64,000 nt of DNA from the NCBI GenBank assembly GCA_023957475.1, contig JAMLHA010000002.1, positions 96,465 through 160,464 of the forward strand. The letters run 5' to 3'. The notes under the pieces were generated by a model. That model had not been told where the DNA came from and did not search any database. It was given only the letters and a program-made list of their open reading frames with translations. Both the position numbers and the translations under genes were made by a program. Of the stretch, positions 48,888-58,500 are shown one piece after another. The first letter of the stretch is position 1, and each line of letters begins with the position of its first letter. This stretch comes from Crocinitomicaceae bacterium (lineage in GTDB: Bacteria > Bacteroidota > Bacteroidia > Flavobacteriales_D > Crocinitomicaceae).

Positions 48888-49145
48888 ATGAAATATAAAA
48901 CAATCATTGATGTTAGAACTCGTGAAGAGTATATGGGTGGAAATGTAGCAGGAAGTGTTAACATCCCATTGAATGAATTTGTAGATAGAATTGACGAAAT
49001 CAAGCAAATGCCTCAACCTATTGTATTGTGCTGCATGAGTGGTGCAAGAAGTGGACAAGCAACAGACTATTTGAAAAGTTTAGGAATTGAATGCGACAAT
49101 GGTGGTTGTTGGTTAGACGTTAATTTTATGGTAAAAAACAATTAA
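48888..49145 (+). CDS. Single-domain rhodanese (sulfurtransferase)
   Basis: 85 residues, a minimal rhodanese. DVRTREEYMGGNVAGSVNIPL is the CH2A-like opener and the active loop reads CCMSGARSGQA with the catalytic Cys. The longer reading frame beginning at 48834 would overlap the previous gene, so ATG 48888 is used. Typical reaction: moving sulfane sulfur to a thiol acceptor. The second rhodanese follows after 9 bases. Confidence 0.85.
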   Translation: MKYKTIIDVRTREEYMGGNVAGSVNIPLNEFVDRIDEIKQMPQPIVLCCMSGARSGQATDYLKSLGIECDNGGCWLDVNFMVKNN

Positions 49146-49154
49146 TGATATAAG

Positions 49155-49466
49155 ATGGGATTTTTTGCAAAATTATTTGGTCTTGGTCCAAAGGTAGATT
49201 ATAAAGAATTACTTCAGAATGGAGCTCAAATTATTGATGTAAGAACAAAACAAGAATACCAAGGAGGGCATATTAAAGGCTCTATAAATATTCCGTTACA
49301 ATCTTTATCTACCAACCTTTCAAAAATAAAGAAAGATAAAGCCATTATTACTTGTTGTGCTTCTGGAATGAGAAGCGCAAGTGCAAGAAACATTTTGAAA
49401 GCTAATGGATGTAAAGATGTTTACAATGGTGGTGGCTGGATGAGTTTGAATAGTAAATGTAATTGA
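49155..49466 (+). CDS. Second rhodanese (sulfurtransferase)
   Basis: 103 residues. A 20-residue N-terminal hydrophobic/helical part (MGFFAKLFGLGPKVDY) precedes IIDVRTKQEYQGGHIKGSINIPL. The active loop is CCASGMRSASA. It resembles the upstream rhodanese (about one residue in three by eye), which suggests an old duplication in one operon. The two may transfer sulfur in series. It is the last gene before a run of repeats. Confidence 0.85.
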   Translation: MGFFAKLFGLGPKVDYKELLQNGAQIIDVRTKQEYQGGHIKGSINIPLQSLSTNLSKIKKDKAIITCCASGMRSASARNILKANGCKDVYNGGGWMSLNSKCN

Positions 49467-49479
49467 GTTGATGTTATGA

Positions 49480-49572
49480 TTGGTTGAATCAATAAGTCAT
49501 AAAATCAACAAGTCAATTATTCATCTAGTCATCTATTCATAAAATCAACAAGTCATCCAGTCATCAAAAAAA
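49480..49572. repeat. Short repeats with core CATAAAATCAACAAGTCAT
   Basis: AGTCATAAAATCAACAAGTCA and TTCATAAAATCAACAAGTCAT occur 45 bases apart with several further AGTCAT units. They are the reverse complement of the 4004-4110 family (ATGACTTGATTTTATGA-like). The block lies between the convergent ends of the rhodanese operon and the gene at 49573. Confidence 0.75.
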
Positions 49573-50994
49573 TCAATGTTTTTCTTGATTGAGTGCTTTT
49601 TGAAGTTCGAAAAAAACTTTGTCTATCGTTTCATATAAATTATTCGGTTGTGGTCCCAAAGCAGGAGCTTGAACAATGTATGAATACGAATCAATAAGGA
49701 TATAATACGGGTTTGAAACGACTCTGTAATTATTAAAAATAGAATTTTCGTCAGGAACAATAGCAACATCCCAATCCAATTGGTCGATGTTGTTTTTGTT
49801 TTTCCTGTAATCAGACTCCTTACAAATCGTTAAAAACGTTACTTCTTTATTGTATTTTTGGTATAAATTTTTGAGAATAGGTAGCTCTATTTTATTTTTT
49901 TCAGAAGTTGGATCATAAAAATGAAGGTACAAATAACTTCCTTTGTAATTTATCAATCCTTTCTTTTCGCCTTTTAGTGTTTCTAATGCGAATTGAGGTG
50001 CTTTTCCCCCGTTTACAACCTCTGTTAAGCGATTGATGATATTGGTAGCTATTAGCTTGTTTGCACTAAATAAAGCATTGCTTTTAACGCTATCCAATAC
50101 TGTAAGTATATTGGTTTGCGGATATTCTGGAGAATAATACAACTCGGATAGTAATTGTACCATAACCATTTCTCGAATACGCATATTGATAAGCGTAAAT
50201 TCCAATCCCAATGCATTCATGATAACTGTAGGGCTACTTTTTAATAATCCCAAATAAACACGGTTATTAACTTCCATCGGAATGGTGGTCATCATACCTT
50301 TATAGAACTTTTTGAAATAGTCCATATAGGCATCATTTCTATACAAAACAGGTTGGTGTTTGATGTAAAAATCATGCTTTTCATAGCGATTTCTGTTGGC
50401 AGCTTGCTGAATGTTGTCAATGGTATTCGCAATGGTAAAACGGACGTAATCAAAAATATATTGTCCCGTATCTTTTAGATAGTATTTTTCTGTTGCCAGT
50501 TTAAAGCTATCCAAGTTTTTATTGAATAAAACGGGATTTCTGAGGGCATCCGCATAGTTAAGTGCGAGAAAATTGTCCATCCAACGGTTGAATCCCAGTA
50601 CTTTATAGTTGATATCGTTTGAATCTAAATCATAAAACGTTACTTCAACTTGATTTCCAGCTGGTCGATAAGGCGTTCGTTTGTCCTTTTGGGGAAAGTA
50701 TATTGTGTAATTTCCACCTGGTTGAATGTATAGAAATGATTGGTTGTTTTCAATGGTTAAGAGAACTTTTTGTGTTTCTGCAATGGAAAAAGTCATCGTG
50801 AATGTGGAATCGCTATTGATTGTTGATGAAGCAATTGTTGAGGTATGCATACTTATATAGTCCTCAATTTCCTTGACTTGTATTTTCTGTCCAATATAGG
50901 CAGGTGCATATCCTTTGATGTTCACAAATGAATTTTCTTGTCCAAAAACAAAGGAACAAGCCAAACATAAAAAAACAATTAATAATTTCATCAT
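49573..50994 (-). CDS. Secreted protein with TlpA/thioredoxin-like C-terminus lacking CxxC
   Basis: 473 residues. Signal peptide about 1-18 (FLCLACSFVFG). The N-terminal part has strands like DUF4369 domains (VNIKGYAPAYIGQKIQV), then a large helical middle. Residues about 335-470 resemble a TlpA thioredoxin fold (APQFALETLKGEKKGLINYKGSYLYLHFYDP), but where active members have W-C-x-x-C this protein has YDPTSEKNKIE, and a NPYYILID segment replaces the cis-Pro strand in the normal place. It therefore probably does not do thiol exchange. It may be a scaffold or binding protein of the periplasm. Confidence 0.7.
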   Translation of the reverse strand: MMKLLIVFLCLACSFVFGQENSFVNIKGYAPAYIGQKIQVKEIEDYISMHTSTIASSTINSDSTFTMTFSIAETQKVLLTIENNQSFLYIQPGGNYTIYFPQKDKRTPYRPAGNQVEVTFYDLDSNDINYKVLGFNRWMDNFLALNYADALRNPVLFNKNLDSFKLATEKYYLKDTGQYIFDYVRFTIANTIDNIQQAANRNRYEKHDFYIKHQPVLYRNDAYMDYFKKFYKGMMTTIPMEVNNRVYLGLLKSSPTVIMNALGLEFTLINMRIREMVMVQLLSELYYSPEYPQTNILTVLDSVKSNALFSANKLIATNIINRLTEVVNGGKAPQFALETLKGEKKGLINYKGSYLYLHFYDPTSEKNKIELPILKNLYQKYNKEVTFLTICKESDYRKNKNNIDQLDWDVAIVPDENSIFNNYRVVSNPYYILIDSYSYIVQAPALGPQPNNLYETIDKVFFELQKALNQEKH

Positions 50995-51034
50995 TACACC
51001 TTTTAGTGTTTCCTTACATAAATTGTACCAAATA

Positions 51035-51490
51035 TTAAACGAGTAAATTGGAATTCGTTACAAATTGTTCAATAGAAGCCCCATTTCTGTGTATTTCACG
51101 AATAATTGTGGAGCTAATTGCAGAAAATTCAGGATCCGTTAAAAAGATCACTGTTTCGATGTTTGAAATGGATTGATTCATGTGGGCAATGGAACGCTCG
51201 TATTCATAATCTTTGGAATCTCTGAGTCCACGAATGATAAATTGCGCATCAACATCTTTGCAAAAATCAACAGTCAATTTGTTATATGATTCAATTTTAA
51301 CATTGGGCTCATCCTTAAAAAGGTGTTGGATGTGATTCATTCTTTTTTCGGTTTCAAACATATAGTTTTTCGTACTGTTAATTCCAACGCCAATAACCAC
51401 TTCATCAAATAGTTTTAAAGCTTTTCTTACTACTACTTCGTGTCCTTTTGTAAAAGGATCAAAAGAACCTGGAAACAAACCTCTTTTCAT
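51035..51490 (-). CDS. coaD: Phosphopantetheine adenylyltransferase
   Basis: Fourth step of coenzyme A synthesis, ATP plus 4'-phosphopantetheine. 151 residues, normal length. GLFPGSFDPFTKGHEVVV holds the nucleotide-binding TxGH motif, FIIRGLRDSKDYEYE the phosphopantetheine site, and ISSTIIREIHR the second ATP loop. It starts 2 bases before the gap stop, so it is co-transcribed with gap. Confidence 0.95.
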   Translation of the reverse strand: MKRGLFPGSFDPFTKGHEVVVRKALKLFDEVVIGVGINSTKNYMFETEKRMNHIQHLFKDEPNVKIESYNKLTVDFCKDVDAQFIIRGLRDSKDYEYERSIAHMNQSISNIETVIFLTDPEFSAISSTIIREIHRNGASIEQFVTNSNLLV

Positions 51491-51492
51491 CT

Positions 51493-52485
51493 TTATAGTT
51501 TTATGTAGTTAATCAAATCTACCAGTCGATTGGAATAGCCTGCTTCGTTGTCATACCACCCAACAATTTTCACCATGTTTCCAACAATACTTGTTAGCCC
51601 AGCATCGTAAATGCAACTTGCAGGGTTGCCCAAAATATCAATGGATACAATAGGGTCTTCGGTGTATTCTAAAATACCTTTTAGTTCACCTTCGGCAGCC
51701 TTTTTCATGGCCGTATTTATTTCTTCAATGGTAATTGATCCTTTGATAGACATAGTAATGTCAGACAAAGAGCCGTCTTTTACAGGAACTCTAACAGCTC
51801 CACCACCCATTTTTCCTTCAAATTCGGGGAAAATACGTGTAATGGCTTTTGCCGCACCTGTTGTTGTTGGAATAATTGATTCTGTTGCCGCTCTTGCTCG
51901 TCTTAAATCTTTATGGGGAGCATCGTGTAAACGTTGGTCAGCAGTATAACTATGAACCGTTGTAATGAATGCATTTTCGATTTCACAAATAGTTTTCATT
52001 ACGGCAATGAGTGGAGCTATGTTATTGGTTGTACAAGAAGCGTTTGAGATAACTGTTTCGCTACCATCTAACAAATCTTGATTGATGCCCATCACGATTG
52101 TTTTGACATCATTTGATGGAACGGCAGAAATGATTGCTTTTTTTGCTCCAGCAGCAATATGAGCACTTGCCAATTCCTTTGTTTTAAACAAACCAGTTGA
52201 TTCAATTACGATGTCGATATTAAACTGCTTCCAAGGAATTTGACTCGGGTCTTTTTCTTGTGAGAAAATGATTTTTTTCCCGTTTTCAAATACAAAAGCA
52301 TTGTCAACAACAGTGAACTTATGCGGATACACCCCATGAACACTATCGTATTTAAAAAGATGTGCCAATGTGTTTATATCAGCCAAATCGTTGACCAAGG
52401 CGATGTTTATACCTTCTTGTTGGAGAGCTATTTTTGTGAAATAGCGACCAATTCTTCCGAAACCATTTACTCCAACTGTTTTCAT
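51493..52485 (-). CDS. gap: Glyceraldehyde-3-phosphate dehydrogenase
   Basis: Glycolytic or gluconeogenic NAD-dependent enzyme. 330 residues. NGFGRIGRYFTKIAL is the Rossmann opener, VISNASCTTNNIAPL near residue 145 carries the catalytic Cys, and HSYTADQRLHDAPHKDLRRARAA binds phosphate. WYDNEAGYSNRLVDLI closes the domain. The sequence IVLVN..DLADINTLAHLFKYDSVHG is typical of bacterial GAPDH. Followed by coaD on the same transcript. Confidence 0.95.
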   Translation of the reverse strand: MKTVGVNGFGRIGRYFTKIALQQEGINIALVNDLADINTLAHLFKYDSVHGVYPHKFTVVDNAFVFENGKKIIFSQEKDPSQIPWKQFNIDIVIESTGLFKTKELASAHIAAGAKKAIISAVPSNDVKTIVMGINQDLLDGSETVISNASCTTNNIAPLIAVMKTICEIENAFITTVHSYTADQRLHDAPHKDLRRARAATESIIPTTTGAAKAITRIFPEFEGKMGGGAVRVPVKDGSLSDITMSIKGSITIEEINTAMKKAAEGELKGILEYTEDPIVSIDILGNPASCIYDAGLTSIVGNMVKIVGWYDNEAGYSNRLVDLINYIKL

Positions 52486-52506
52486 TATTCGTTGTATTTG
52501 TTCTTA

Positions 52507-52537
52507 CAAAAGTACACAAAACAAAAGAGGTTGTCAA
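52507..52537 (-). promoter_or_regulatory. gap promoter
   Basis: Minus strand TTG (52535-52537), a 20-base spacer and TACTTTTG (52507-52514) match the Bacteroidetes promoter. The start of transcription would be near 52501, about 15 bases before the gap ATG. The -33 box lies inside the terminator hairpin of the neighbouring upstream gene. Confidence 0.5.
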
Positions 52538-52556
52538 TTTTGACAACCTCTTCTTT
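52520..52556 (-). terminator. Intrinsic terminator of the first type-B T9SS protein gene
   Basis: AAGAGGTTGTCA pairs perfectly with TGACAACCTCTT (12 bp, loop ATTT), followed on the minus strand by TTGTTTTG. It nearly copies the hairpin after the 5S gene. Confidence 0.85.
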
Positions 52557-52571
52557 TATTTTTTTTGAAAT

Positions 52572-55412
52572 TTAGTGAACAACTTCGATAAAACCATGTT
52601 TTTCTAATTTGTCGCCACCGTATATTTTTGCTTTGATTGTGTAGAAATAAACACCTTCAGGAACAATGTGACCTGAACGATCTTTACCATCCCAGTTGCC
52701 ATTCAAATCACTGTATTCGTATATAATATTCCCCCATCTATTTACGATAACACAATTAAATTCAGCAATACCATCTGCATCCACAAACCAGATATTATTT
52801 CCTGCTTGAGAAGACAGAGAAATAACGTTTGGAGCTTGGATATCACATAAGTGATATGAAATTAGAGCAGAATCTGTATAGGTGTAACAATTATTACTGA
52901 TTGTTACGTAATACATACCTGACTCTGAAACCATAATTGAAGGAGTTGTAGCTCCTGTATTCCACATATAAGTAACAGGTGTACTTGGTTCTAAAGCACC
53001 CAATTCATACGTAATACCGAAACACAAGTTGGTATCTTTTACTTCTGTATAAATATATCCAGGGAAATTAATTGTTGCATCATACGTTACATCACAGAAA
53101 TTGTCATAATACTGAATGTGGTAATCTCCAGGAGTTGAAACAGTTAGCAATGGATTTGCAGAGTTGTTATTCGGATTAAAATGAGAAGCAGTATCTTCCG
53201 CCCAAGCTGTTGCCGGATTATCTACAACACTCCAAGTTCCTCCTTGGAAGCTACTAACAGACAAACCATTGGTACCTAAATTACATGCAGTTTGTGGAAC
53301 TGTAGGGAATCCAGAAGGAACAAATAAAATAACCGCTTGATCTTTCAATGTAGGACAGTATTTATCTGTATAAGTTACTTGTGCACTATAAGGAATCGTG
53401 TTTACATGAATTGTAGGATTAGGAATGTTTGGATCAGAGAATGTAATATCTTGCGGTGCTACAGTTGACCAAACTCCACCGTTAAATGAATTAACAGTCG
53501 CTATATCGACATCATACGTATCTCCACAGATGGTATCGTCTGCAAAAATAGTAGGAGGGAAGGTAAATATTAATTCTGCTTCCAATTCATTTCCACATGG
53601 ATTGCTCAAATTAATGGTGTAAATACCATACGTTGATGCTGTAATCGTTGGATTATTAGCTGTAGGATTAGAAAATGAAATTTCGGGATTTGGTGAAGAC
53701 CAACTACAACTTGTTCCAACAGATGAACCAGTTACTTGATATGTTAAGTTGTTACATGATACAGCATCATTAAAAATAGTAGATGCTACACCTTGTGAAA
53801 TTGTAAATGTTGTATCGTTGTTACACAAGCCTGTTGTGTCTGAATTGTAAATATGGTATGTACCAGGTCCTAAGATAATTGTATCACCACTATCAACCGC
53901 TGGGTTTCCTGTGTTCCAATTCATCACTTGAATAGCTGTTGGTTGACCGATTGAAATTTCAGTACTAGTTTCACCTGGACATAAGAATAAGTTTCCTTGT
54001 AAATTAAATGCAGCTGGTTCTGGTACAAAAATATCCGCTTCTACACGTTTGTAACAACCGTTTTTATTAACTGTTACACCATAAGTACCTGTTTGGGTAA
54101 CAGTACTTGTTGGTTGTGTAGATAAATCATCCCATAAATAACCATCATAAGGGCCATTCAAAACACTTATAGGGAATTGGTCACAAGCTGTTGTGAAACT
54201 CAATTGTGGATCTAAAACAATGTTTGCATCTACAATTTCGATGTAGAATGTTAAGTTGGTTATACCTGGTGTTGGTGAATAGTCATCTGTTGCAGTTACA
54301 ACAATGGTGTAAACACCCGCTGCAGCTGCTGTGCCAACAGCACTTAATACAATAGAAGCCACGTTGCCAGATACATTACTTTCTTCTGTTAAAGTAGTTA
54401 AACCACCATCATTGTATGTGATAGAAGTTGTTTGATTTAATTCAGGAGAAAGGAATGTAATCATAAAGTGTGCAGTATCTCCATAAGTACAAATTTTAAA
54501 TGTATCACATGAAGAAACCCCTTGTGCAATTGGTGGAATATTGTTTGCATTTGAAATATCAAAGAAATAGCTTTTATAATCCAAATAAGAAATTCCATCG
54601 TTGTTTCCTAATGGGCCGTCAAAATCAATTCCAGCATGATCAAAACGACCAATTAAGAAATAACCGACATTGTCTCCTTTATTAGCACCTGCAGTTGCTG
54701 GAACTCCTCCAAATCCATTCACACCACTTGATGCAGAACCAGTTGTCCATTGCATGTCTTGGTAACAAAAAGCAATATTTTTTCCGTCAGGAATTGATGG
54801 ATCTGTGCCATCTGTTAAAATTAATTGAAAGGTATTTAATTTATCACCTTGTGTATTGTAATATCCTACAGCTTCCCAGTTAACAAAGATAGCATGAGGA
54901 GTTATTTTATACAATACTTGTCCGTTTCCACCACGTGTATCAACATCCCCCCAAAAAGGTGCAATAATTTTGTTGTTGTTAGATGGAAATGCTGTTGATG
55001 AATAAGTGGATAAACCAGAACCAAATGTTACGTTCCCATTGTTATTGATGTACAGCGATGTGTAATTGGTTCCGTAAAAATTAAATGAGAAAGGTAAATT
55101 AATAACCCCACTTGATCCATCATCATTTGGAGCTAGTGCCAACGTATATGTAGCATCTGGCTGCACATAACAATCACAATCTGTAGATCTTGAACTTTTT
55201 GGTGTGTTATTTATTGCTGGTTTTGCTTTGCCAGTAACAATTTCATTCTTCAAATCTAATGCAATAGAATATTGATCCAATGTTCCATTAGCTTTTGCTT
55301 TGTGATACTCAGGCGAGTCAACTTTAATTACTTTCTGAGCAAAGGTTGTTGTAACAGCTAGAAATGTAGTTGCAAAAAGGAATAATAAACAATTTAATTT
55401 TTTTAAATTCAT
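52572..55412 (-). CDS. Large extracellular protein with T9SS type B sorting domain (first paralogue)
   Basis: 946 residues. Signal peptide about 1-25 (ends TTFAQ). Residues about 80-290 contain a nidogen-like beta-sandwich (LPFSFNFYGTNYTSLYINNNGNVTFG, then APFWGDVDTRGG). The middle is a string of beta-rich immunoglobulin/PKD-like units, many starting with ACDQ, DTICGD or SCNN, and the last about 90 residues form the type B sorting domain (NVISLSSQAGNN, NRWGN, WDGKD, GVYFYTI). It should cross the outer membrane by T9SS and stay on or near the surface as an adhesin-like protein. Confidence 0.85.
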   Translation of the reverse strand: MNLKKLNCLLFLFATTFLAVTTTFAQKVIKVDSPEYHKAKANGTLDQYSIALDLKNEIVTGKAKPAINNTPKSSRSTDCDCYVQPDATYTLALAPNDDGSSGVINLPFSFNFYGTNYTSLYINNNGNVTFGSGLSTYSSTAFPSNNNKIIAPFWGDVDTRGGNGQVLYKITPHAIFVNWEAVGYYNTQGDKLNTFQLILTDGTDPSIPDGKNIAFCYQDMQWTTGSASSGVNGFGGVPATAGANKGDNVGYFLIGRFDHAGIDFDGPLGNNDGISYLDYKSYFFDISNANNIPPIAQGVSSCDTFKICTYGDTAHFMITFLSPELNQTTSITYNDGGLTTLTEESNVSGNVASIVLSAVGTAAAAGVYTIVVTATDDYSPTPGITNLTFYIEIVDANIVLDPQLSFTTACDQFPISVLNGPYDGYLWDDLSTQPTSTVTQTGTYGVTVNKNGCYKRVEADIFVPEPAAFNLQGNLFLCPGETSTEISIGQPTAIQVMNWNTGNPAVDSGDTIILGPGTYHIYNSDTTGLCNNDTTFTISQGVASTIFNDAVSCNNLTYQVTGSSVGTSCSWSSPNPEISFSNPTANNPTITASTYGIYTINLSNPCGNELEAELIFTFPPTIFADDTICGDTYDVDIATVNSFNGGVWSTVAPQDITFSDPNIPNPTIHVNTIPYSAQVTYTDKYCPTLKDQAVILFVPSGFPTVPQTACNLGTNGLSVSSFQGGTWSVVDNPATAWAEDTASHFNPNNNSANPLLTVSTPGDYHIQYYDNFCDVTYDATINFPGYIYTEVKDTNLCFGITYELGALEPSTPVTYMWNTGATTPSIMVSESGMYYVTISNNCYTYTDSALISYHLCDIQAPNVISLSSQAGNNIWFVDADGIAEFNCVIVNRWGNIIYEYSDLNGNWDGKDRSGHIVPEGVYFYTIKAKIYGGDKLEKHGFIEVVH

Positions 55413-55471
55413 GATAAATATCTATTTGTTTCTATATAGACTGCAAAATTATTAAATAAGTTGCTTCTAAC

Positions 55472-55517
55472 CTAAAAAAAAGCGGGGTAAATGTTTAAAA
55501 AAATCATTTACCCCGCA
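55472..55517 (-). terminator. Intrinsic terminator of the second type-B T9SS protein gene
   Basis: GCGGGGTAAATG pairs perfectly with CATTTACCCCGC (12 bp, 11-base loop); on the minus strand TTTTTTTT follows. It separates the two paralogous genes, so each is a separate unit. Confidence 0.9.
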
Positions 55518-55539
55518 AGTATTAATAAAAATATAACAT

Positions 55540-58500
55540 TTATTCAACTACATGAATGAAGCCTTGTTTCATGATTTTTTCGCCTCCTTCGCGTGTTGCA
55601 TCAATTTTGTAAAAATAAACACCTTCCGTTACTGGGTGACCTTTCATGTCTTTTCCATCCCAACCACTTGTGATGTCATTGTACTGATAAATAAGGTTAC
55701 CCCATCTGTTTAAAATGATACAATTAAAATCAGCTATACCATCAGCATCAACAAACCAAATGTTGTTTCCTGCTTGTGATGATAATGAAATGACATTTGG
55801 AGCTTCTATTTCACATACTTTGAAATCGATGAATGCAGAATCTTTGATTGAATAACATTCATTTGATGCAGTAACTGTATAATTACCTGATTGAGTTACC
55901 TGAATAGATGTTCCAATTTCTCCATTGTTCCATACATAACTTGTTGCATTTTTACTATCCAAGTCTAATGTGTAAGTTACACCCATACACAATGTTGTAT
56001 CATTTATATTTACCCAAGGGTAGTCAATAAAGTTTAACGTCACTGTTTCAGAGTAACCACAAGCAGCATCTGTAAAAGTCAACGTGTATTGTCCAGCAGT
56101 TGGATTGGATGATACCGTTACTGTTTGAGGTGTCATTCCGCCAGCTGTTCCAGGTCCAGTTACAAATACCAATGCTGTGTCTTCCAACCAAGGTGTAGAA
56201 GGATTATCCTGCACTGTCCACATTCCTGTGCCGTATGAAGATGTTGTTAAAACTTCGGACATATCACCGCATGAATATGCTGGTGGAGCAATAACAATTG
56301 GTTTTGGTACAAAGATTAAGTTGGCATTATCCGAACCACATTCATTTGTTAACGTCAACGTAACGTTAGTAACTCCTGCATTTGGTGTAAATATTGGTGC
56401 AACAACTGATGCAGATGGTGAGAATGTACCACTGTTTGTTGGATTCATCGTCCAAGTACCAGAACCATTATTAAAGATACTATCTGCAGGAACTAAGAAA
56501 GAAGTGTTACAAATAGTTGTGTCACTAAAGATGGTTGGATTATTAACCTCAGTTACAATAGCAGTATCAGAGGCTATGCAGCCATTGCCATCATCTGTTG
56601 CAGTTAAAGTAAATGTTGCTCCTGATGGTACTGTTGGATTTGGAATGTTGGAGAAGTCATACATCGTGACAGAACCATTTGTTGCATCCCAAGAGAATGT
56701 AATAGTACTTCCACTATTAGAAGAAGCAGAACCTTGTAGTGTCACTGTTCCATTTTCACAAATAAACAAATCTGGTCCAGCACTTACAGTTGGAGGAGTA
56801 TTGTTTAAAGTGATTGTAATGGTTGTATCAGAACTACAATGATTGGCAGGATTTGTTACTGTATAGGTATAAGTTCCAGCTCCTATTACTCCAATTACAT
56901 TATAAACTAATGTGTCACCTGATTGTGCAATATTAGATGGATTTGAAGCAGTCCAAATTCCAATGCCTCCAATATCCGATGTTCCAGCAATAGCAACAAT
57001 AGGATCGTTACATGTAATTTCTGTGCCTTGTGGAGTTAAAATATCAAGGATAGGTTGATTTAAATCTCCTAATATTTCGATTAAATCAGATGAAGTACAT
57101 CCGTGAGTTGCATCTACAGCTGTTAATACATAAGTACCTGGACTATTGATGTCAATAGACGAGTTTGATGTACTTGATGTTATGTTTCCATCAGCTGTTG
57201 TCCAACCAAATGTTATTCCAGTTTGAGTTCCTGATGAATTTGAAACATGACCGACTATAGTTGTCGTTGGATTCAAACAATCTAAGTTAATTGCAGGATC
57301 AATTGATACTATTGGATTATAACCACCTGAGATTACTTCTACTGTGTCAACACTAATACAGTTGTCAGGAGCTGGGCCCGTAACTGAAATAATATAGAAT
57401 CCAGCGGAGTTAACAACTGGTGCGGTTGTGGTTTGCCCAGATACAAACCCATTGTCTCCTCCATATAAGTCCGTCCAACCGTAGGTGACCCCAGGAGTAG
57501 AGGAAGAACCGCTTAATGTAAATGTGTTTGTTGATGGATCTAAACAGTTAAATATTGCTGGTGAAACCACATTCACATCTGGTTTTGGACTAATAGTAAT
57601 ATTTAAAGTCGCATTTGGAGCACAATATCCAGGGCCTGGAGTGAATGTATAAACAGTTGTTCCAGGTGTTGATGTGTTAATTGTTGCTGGCGACCAAGTT
57701 CCTGTGATTCCTTCCAATGATGCACTTGGTAATGTTGGTGCTACACTTCCTTCACAGGCAGAAATAGCATTAAACGTAGGTGTGCTTGATGAAGGTGCTG
57801 TATAGTTCAATACATGTGTCAATACATGTGAACACTCAGGAGAACCACTAAAATACGCTTCAATTTGACAGGAAGGATTGCTTAAGCTTAAACCAGTTAA
57901 TGTATAGGTGTAAGGTGCAGATCCTAAAGGAATTGTAGTTGTATTCCCTTCACAATCTTTAATAACAATATCACCGACTAATGAGGATGGAGGAGTAATG
58001 GTTACTTCCCCGTCAACGGAATAAACGCCATTGACGCCATCACAGTTGTTTAAAGTTAAATCGTTGCTTAATAGGTCACAACAAGCTTGTACGTGAACAT
58101 TTACAGTATAGCTATTTGTTGAAGGACACCCTTGAACACCTCCCTGTGAGTTAACAGTGTAAGAGTATGTTCCTACAGATGAAGGTGGAGTTATTGTAAC
58201 TGTGGCACCGTTTAAACCACTCAATCCTGGAGCAGCATCCCATGTATAAGTTCCGTCACCACCATACGCAGTTACGGTAATTGATTCATCTAAACAAAGC
58301 GTAACATCTTGCCCAACATCTACACCAACCGGTATAGCAACACCACTAGTAGCTACAAATGTATAATCACAAACATCCCCTCCATAACCATCAATCATGA
58401 TGTAGTATTGATTGCCAGGAATTAAACCGTTTGCTGTTACGTTATATGGTGTGTTTTGAGCGTACATCTCATTCACACAAACTTTACTTGATACAGCTCC

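Noticed and set aside
56177-56842. 221-codon open frame antisense to the large type-B gene
   Set aside because: It lies wholly opposite a well-supported repetitive gene; low-complexity repeats give long antisense frames by chance.
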